16,700 bases of DNA from an uncultured Clostridia bacterium (GTDB taxonomy: Bacteria; Bacillota; Clostridia; Lachnospirales; Anaerotignaceae): NCBI GenBank assembly GCA_947036475.1, contig CAMQRG010000027.1, forward strand, positions 1 through 16,700, written 5' to 3'. Under the pieces are notes generated by a model. That model was not told the origin of the DNA, did not search any database, and saw only the letters and a program-made list of their open reading frames with translations. The translations under genes and the position numbers were made by a program. Below, piece by piece: positions 13,773-16,700 of this stretch (position 1 is the first letter of the stretch; each line of letters begins with the position of its first letter).

Positions 13773-16214
13773 ATGGGATATGCAAAAGTCATTGTAGGCC
13801 TCAGCCACCCTGATGTCGATAAACTGTTTGATTACAGAATACCGGCAGAACTGGCGGCGTCCGCGCGTCCGGGTGTACGGGTCATTGTCCCATTTGGCGC
13901 ACGCGGCGCACGAACAGAAGGCTATATCATCTCCCTCTGCGAAACAACAGAACTGCCGGAGGGCAGACTCAAGGATATCCGCGAAATACTGGACAACGGA
14001 AAGCCCGTCTTTACGCCGGAACTGCTTGCCCTTGCGGAATGGCTCAGGGAACGCTGTTTCTGTACGCTCAATCAGTGTCTGCAAATTATGCTGCCGCCTG
14101 GTATCCGCACCAAAAGCGTCTGGTTTGTTTCCCTGAAAGAAGGCGCGGACGAAACCGGACTGACCGAACGGGAATGCATGTTTATGGCACTTTTGCGGGA
14201 ACGCGGCACGCTTACCCTGTCAGAAATCGAAGCGGAGTCAGACGCGAAGGCACAGGAGATTGCCCGCTCTTTGGAAAAAAAAGGGCTGATTACGCTGCGG
14301 CAGAGCTTACGCCGAAGCGACTATAAAATAGAAAAAAAATATTATTCCCTGAATATAGAATCGCCGATTTTGGAGGAAATCCGCCAAAAAGCCACAAAAG
14401 ACCGTCGTCTGGAAGGACAGCGGCGTATTTTGGAACATCTGGCAGACGGACGCGAAGCCACGCCGGAGGAACTGCGGGAGCTGGCAGGCGCGTCCCCGCT
14501 GAAAACACTGCTTTCCAAAGGCGTACTGCTGGAACGGCGGCAGGAAGAGAAGCGGCGCGTACTGCCGAAAAAACCGTATCCCCGAACACAGGCCTTTTCC
14601 CCAACAAAAGAACAGGCGGCCGCACTTGCCGCCCTGCGGGAAGAAATGCAGAAGGAAAAAAAACGCCCCATTCTTCTGCATGGTGTGACAGGCAGCGGCA
14701 AAACGGAAATCTATCTGCAAATGATTGCAGATGTACTGGAAATGGGGAAACAGGCTGTTGTACTTGTGCCGGAAATCGCGCTGACGCCGATGATTTTGGA
14801 ACGGTTTCTTTCCCGTTTCGGTGAAAAAGTTTCCGTCACGCACAGCCGCTTATCCACAGGCGAAAGGGTTGACCAATGGAAACGGGCGCGCGATGGGGAA
14901 ATTTCCGTCATCATCGGTCCGCGTTCGGCTCTGTTTCTCCCCTTTGCGGACATAGGGGCAATCATCATAGACGAAGCGCACGAAACCAGCTATCTTTCCG
15001 ATGTAACGCCCAAATATGACGCAAGGGAAGCGGCGGAGAAACTGGCGGAACTGCATGGCGCACTGCTTCTGATGGGAACAGCTACGCCGGACATATCTGC
15101 TTATTATAAGGCAGCACAGGGCGAATACCGCCTGCTGGAACTGAAAGAACGAACAGGCGGCGGGAGCCGGCCGGAAATTTTTGTGACAGATATGCGGCAG
15201 GAACTTGCGGAGGGCAACCGTTCCGTATTCGGGCAGCCTCTGCGGAAGGCTCTGGCAAAAACGCTGGAACGCGGGGAGCAGGCAATGCTTTTCCTGAACC
15301 GCAGGGGCTATGCAACATTTGTTTCCTGCCGTAGCTGCGGACATGCTATGGTCTGTCCGGAATGCGACCTGCCCTATACGTATCATGCCACTGAAAAAAT
15401 ACTGCTCTGCCACACCTGCGGCAGACGGGAGGCTTCGCCTAAGGTCTGCCCGGAATGTGGTTCCAGCTATATCCGCCAGTTCGGGACAGGGACGGAAAAA
15501 ATCGAAGAAGAAACACGCCGTTTCTTTCCAAATGCGCGGATACTGCGAATGGATTTGGACACAACAGCAAAAAAGCACAGCCATGAACGAATTTTGACGG
15601 CCTTTTCGCAGAAAGAGGCAGATATTCTCATAGGCACACAGATGATTGCTAAGGGGCATGATTTTGCGAATATTACGCTTGTGGGAATTATGGCGGCAGA
15701 TACCTCCCTGAACGCGGACAGTTATACTGCGGCGGAAACAGGATTCCGGCTGATGCTTCAGGCAGCAGGACGCACAGGGCGTGCCGGACTGCCGGGGCGG
15801 GTATATTTACAGACCTACCAGCCGGAGCATTATGCTGTGCGCTATGCGGCGGCGCAGGATTTTCATGGGTTTTATGCGGAGGAAATCGAAATGCGGCGCA
15901 TGATGGGCTATCCGCCCTTTTCGGCATTTTTCAGTATTCTGCTGACAGGGGAAAACAAGGCGGAAACAGCAGCGGCGGCAGAACGGCTTGCAGCACAGCT
16001 GGCACAGGCAGACGGCGAAGGACTGTTCCATATTTTAGGACCCGTTCCGGCGGCACTGGCACAGCTGCGGGGAGAATACCGGTTCCGCATCCTCGTAAAA
16101 GGGGCGGAGGAGCAGCCGCTCAGGGAATTTGTACTGCCCGCTGTCGAGGAAATGCGGCGCGGCAGAAAAAGCGGCGTGCGGTTCCAGCTGACGCTGAACC
16201 ACGTTGATTTTTAA
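13773..16214 (+). CDS. priA: Primosomal replication restart helicase PriA
   Basis: Binds stalled forks and D-loops, unwinds DNA 3' to 5' and helps reload the replicative helicase. The 813 residues show an N-terminal fork-binding domain (about 1-105), a winged-helix part, Walker A GVTGSGKTE at 304-312, DEAH at 400-403, and a zinc insertion with eight cysteines: 519, 522, 528, 531, 546, 549, 559 and 562. FGTGTEKIEEE and QAAGRTGRAG complete the helicase core. I use the ATG at 13773, after AAGGAG with 11 bases between; a TTG at 13734 adds 13 residues without a ribosome site. The length is typical of Firmicutes PriA. Odd only in context: read away from rsmB rather than with it. Confidence 0.97.
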   Translation: MGYAKVIVGLSHPDVDKLFDYRIPAELAASARPGVRVIVPFGARGARTEGYIISLCETTELPEGRLKDIREILDNGKPVFTPELLALAEWLRERCFCTLNQCLQIMLPPGIRTKSVWFVSLKEGADETGLTERECMFMALLRERGTLTLSEIEAESDAKAQEIARSLEKKGLITLRQSLRRSDYKIEKKYYSLNIESPILEEIRQKATKDRRLEGQRRILEHLADGREATPEELRELAGASPLKTLLSKGVLLERRQEEKRRVLPKKPYPRTQAFSPTKEQAAALAALREEMQKEKKRPILLHGVTGSGKTEIYLQMIADVLEMGKQAVVLVPEIALTPMILERFLSRFGEKVSVTHSRLSTGERVDQWKRARDGEISVIIGPRSALFLPFADIGAIIIDEAHETSYLSDVTPKYDAREAAEKLAELHGALLLMGTATPDISAYYKAAQGEYRLLELKERTGGGSRPEIFVTDMRQELAEGNRSVFGQPLRKALAKTLERGEQAMLFLNRRGYATFVSCRSCGHAMVCPECDLPYTYHATEKILLCHTCGRREASPKVCPECGSSYIRQFGTGTEKIEEETRRFFPNARILRMDLDTTAKKHSHERILTAFSQKEADILIGTQMIAKGHDFANITLVGIMAADTSLNADSYTAAETGFRLMLQAAGRTGRAGLPGRVYLQTYQPEHYAVRYAAAQDFHGFYAEEIEMRRMMGYPPFSAFFSILLTGENKAETAAAAERLAAQLAQADGEGLFHILGPVPAALAQLRGEYRFRILVKGAEEQPLREFVLPAVEEMRRGRKSGVRFQLTLNHVDF

Positions 16215-16253
16215 CATGAAATATTGTCGGGTTGACAGGATCCGCAGAACAAT

Positions 16254-16334
16254 AAAACAGGCATAGAGCGGCTTAACTCAAAAAACAAATTGCTGATTTG
16301 TTTCTTTTGCCTGGCCGGCTCATGCCTGTTTTTT
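16254..16334. terminator. Nested bidirectional terminator after priA
   Basis: The outer stem AAAACAGGCAT (16254-16264) / ATGCCTGTTTT (16322-16332) continues with a bulged GAGCGGC/GCCGGCTC part, and the loop carries a second perfect hairpin AAACAAAT (16283-16290) / ATTTGTTT (16296-16303). T-runs flank both sides. It separates priA from the convergent gene at 16348. Confidence 0.8.
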
Positions 16335-16347
16335 ATAGACAGGTATT

Positions 16348-16654
16348 TTATTCTTTCCCGCGCTGAACAGCAGAAAGATAATCTCTGCCCAGAAGTTCAT
16401 CGTAGGTCAGAAGTTCGTGCATCTCAATATATTCTTCCCGAATGTCCTCCGGCACATCAGAATACAACTTATAATAGGGGCTGATTACCGGACAGGCTTC
16501 AAAAAGTTCCAGCAGGAAACGGGTCTGCAAACATTCCGGCGCGGCAATATAATCGCAGAGCAGAGGGGAAAGCAGATACGGGGAAACTGCCTGCCCGTCT
16601 GCGCGGTATTCCCGCCCTGTATCGTAATTGCTGAAAATCACATATGGTGTGGAG
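16348..16654 (-). CDS. C-terminal fragment of an LTA synthase/sulfatase-family protein (partial)
   Basis: About 101 real residues, ending at the TAA at 16350-16348; the 5' part is outside the assembled sequence. TPYVIFSNYDTG fits the stretch after the sulfatase-like active domain of lipoteichoic acid synthases (the usual form is close to TPFIIWANYD), and the rest, with LSPLLCDYI and a Tyr/Asp-rich end, fits the family's C-terminal region. Such enzymes are membrane-bound with an outer domain and transfer glycerol phosphate to envelope polymers. None of the metal or Thr active-site residues lie in the part seen, so activity cannot be judged. A different sulfatase-like phosphotransferase is possible. 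An apparent start ten codons further upstream is adapter sequence and must not be used. Confidence 0.6.
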
Positions 16655-16700
16655 CTGTCTCTTATACACATCTCCGAGCCCACGAGACGCTACGCTATCT
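16655..16700 (+). other. Sequencing adapter (Nextera read-2 type) left in the assembly
   Basis: 16655-16673 is CTGTCTCTTATACACATCT, the Tn5 mosaic end used in Nextera libraries. 16674-16688 is CCGAGCCCACGAGAC, the rest of the read-2 adapter. 16689-16696 is GCTACGCT, which I recall as i7 index N709, and ATCT is the start of the P7 primer sequence. The match is to known reagent sequence and is end to end. This is not genomic and marks the contig edge. Confidence 0.97.

Noticed and set aside
16348..16683. Complete 111-residue gene starting at 16683
   Set aside because: The first ten codons are adapter sequence; the gene is a truncated fragment.

Overview
The window reads as a piece of a Clostridia (Firmicutes) chromosome. 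The evidence is AGGAGG-type ribosome sites, TTG starts, a four-cysteine L28, a PASTA-domain Hanks kinase, and the conserved rsmB-rlmN-stp-prkC-rsgA-rpe-thiN order known from Bacillus and Clostridium. A Lachnospirales-type gut anaerobe is plausible, but I cannot place it more finely by eye. The last 46 bases are not genomic: they match an Illumina Nextera adapter with index, so true sequence ends at 16654.

Left part (1-5102): prfC (release factor 3) is followed by about 800 bases with no credible gene. That stretch holds at least four copies of a 90-base, hairpin-rich repeat plus a string of other short hairpins. Next come a stand-alone PLP aminotransferase with its own sigma-A-type promoter, a convergent exported protein with a copper-amine-oxidase-like N-domain, and rpmB (L28) read divergently from it.

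Right part (5109-16214): a long minus-strand cluster starts from one good promoter at 13631. It runs rsmB, rlmN, a 220-base gap with two diverged inverted copies of the hairpin repeat, then stp, prkC, rsgA, rpe and thiN, and ends in a 56-codon membrane micro-gene. The genes are packed with 1-14 base gaps. They join rRNA and tRNA modification, a Ser/Thr kinase-phosphatase pair sensing the cell wall, ribosome assembly (RsgA), one pentose-phosphate enzyme and thiamine pyrophosphate synthesis. priA is read divergently from rsmB, and def and fmt, which usually lie between them, are absent.

Right end (16348-16654): the C-terminal part of a probable lipoteichoic-acid-synthase-family protein faces priA across a nested bidirectional terminator and is cut by the adapter.

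Most interesting items: the repeat family, whose copies differ mainly in loops or keep pairing with different stem sequences; the two-helix micro-protein in the position where Bacillus has spoVM; and the adapter junction, which creates a false protein N-terminus. I see no CRISPR array, transposase, tRNA or rRNA here.
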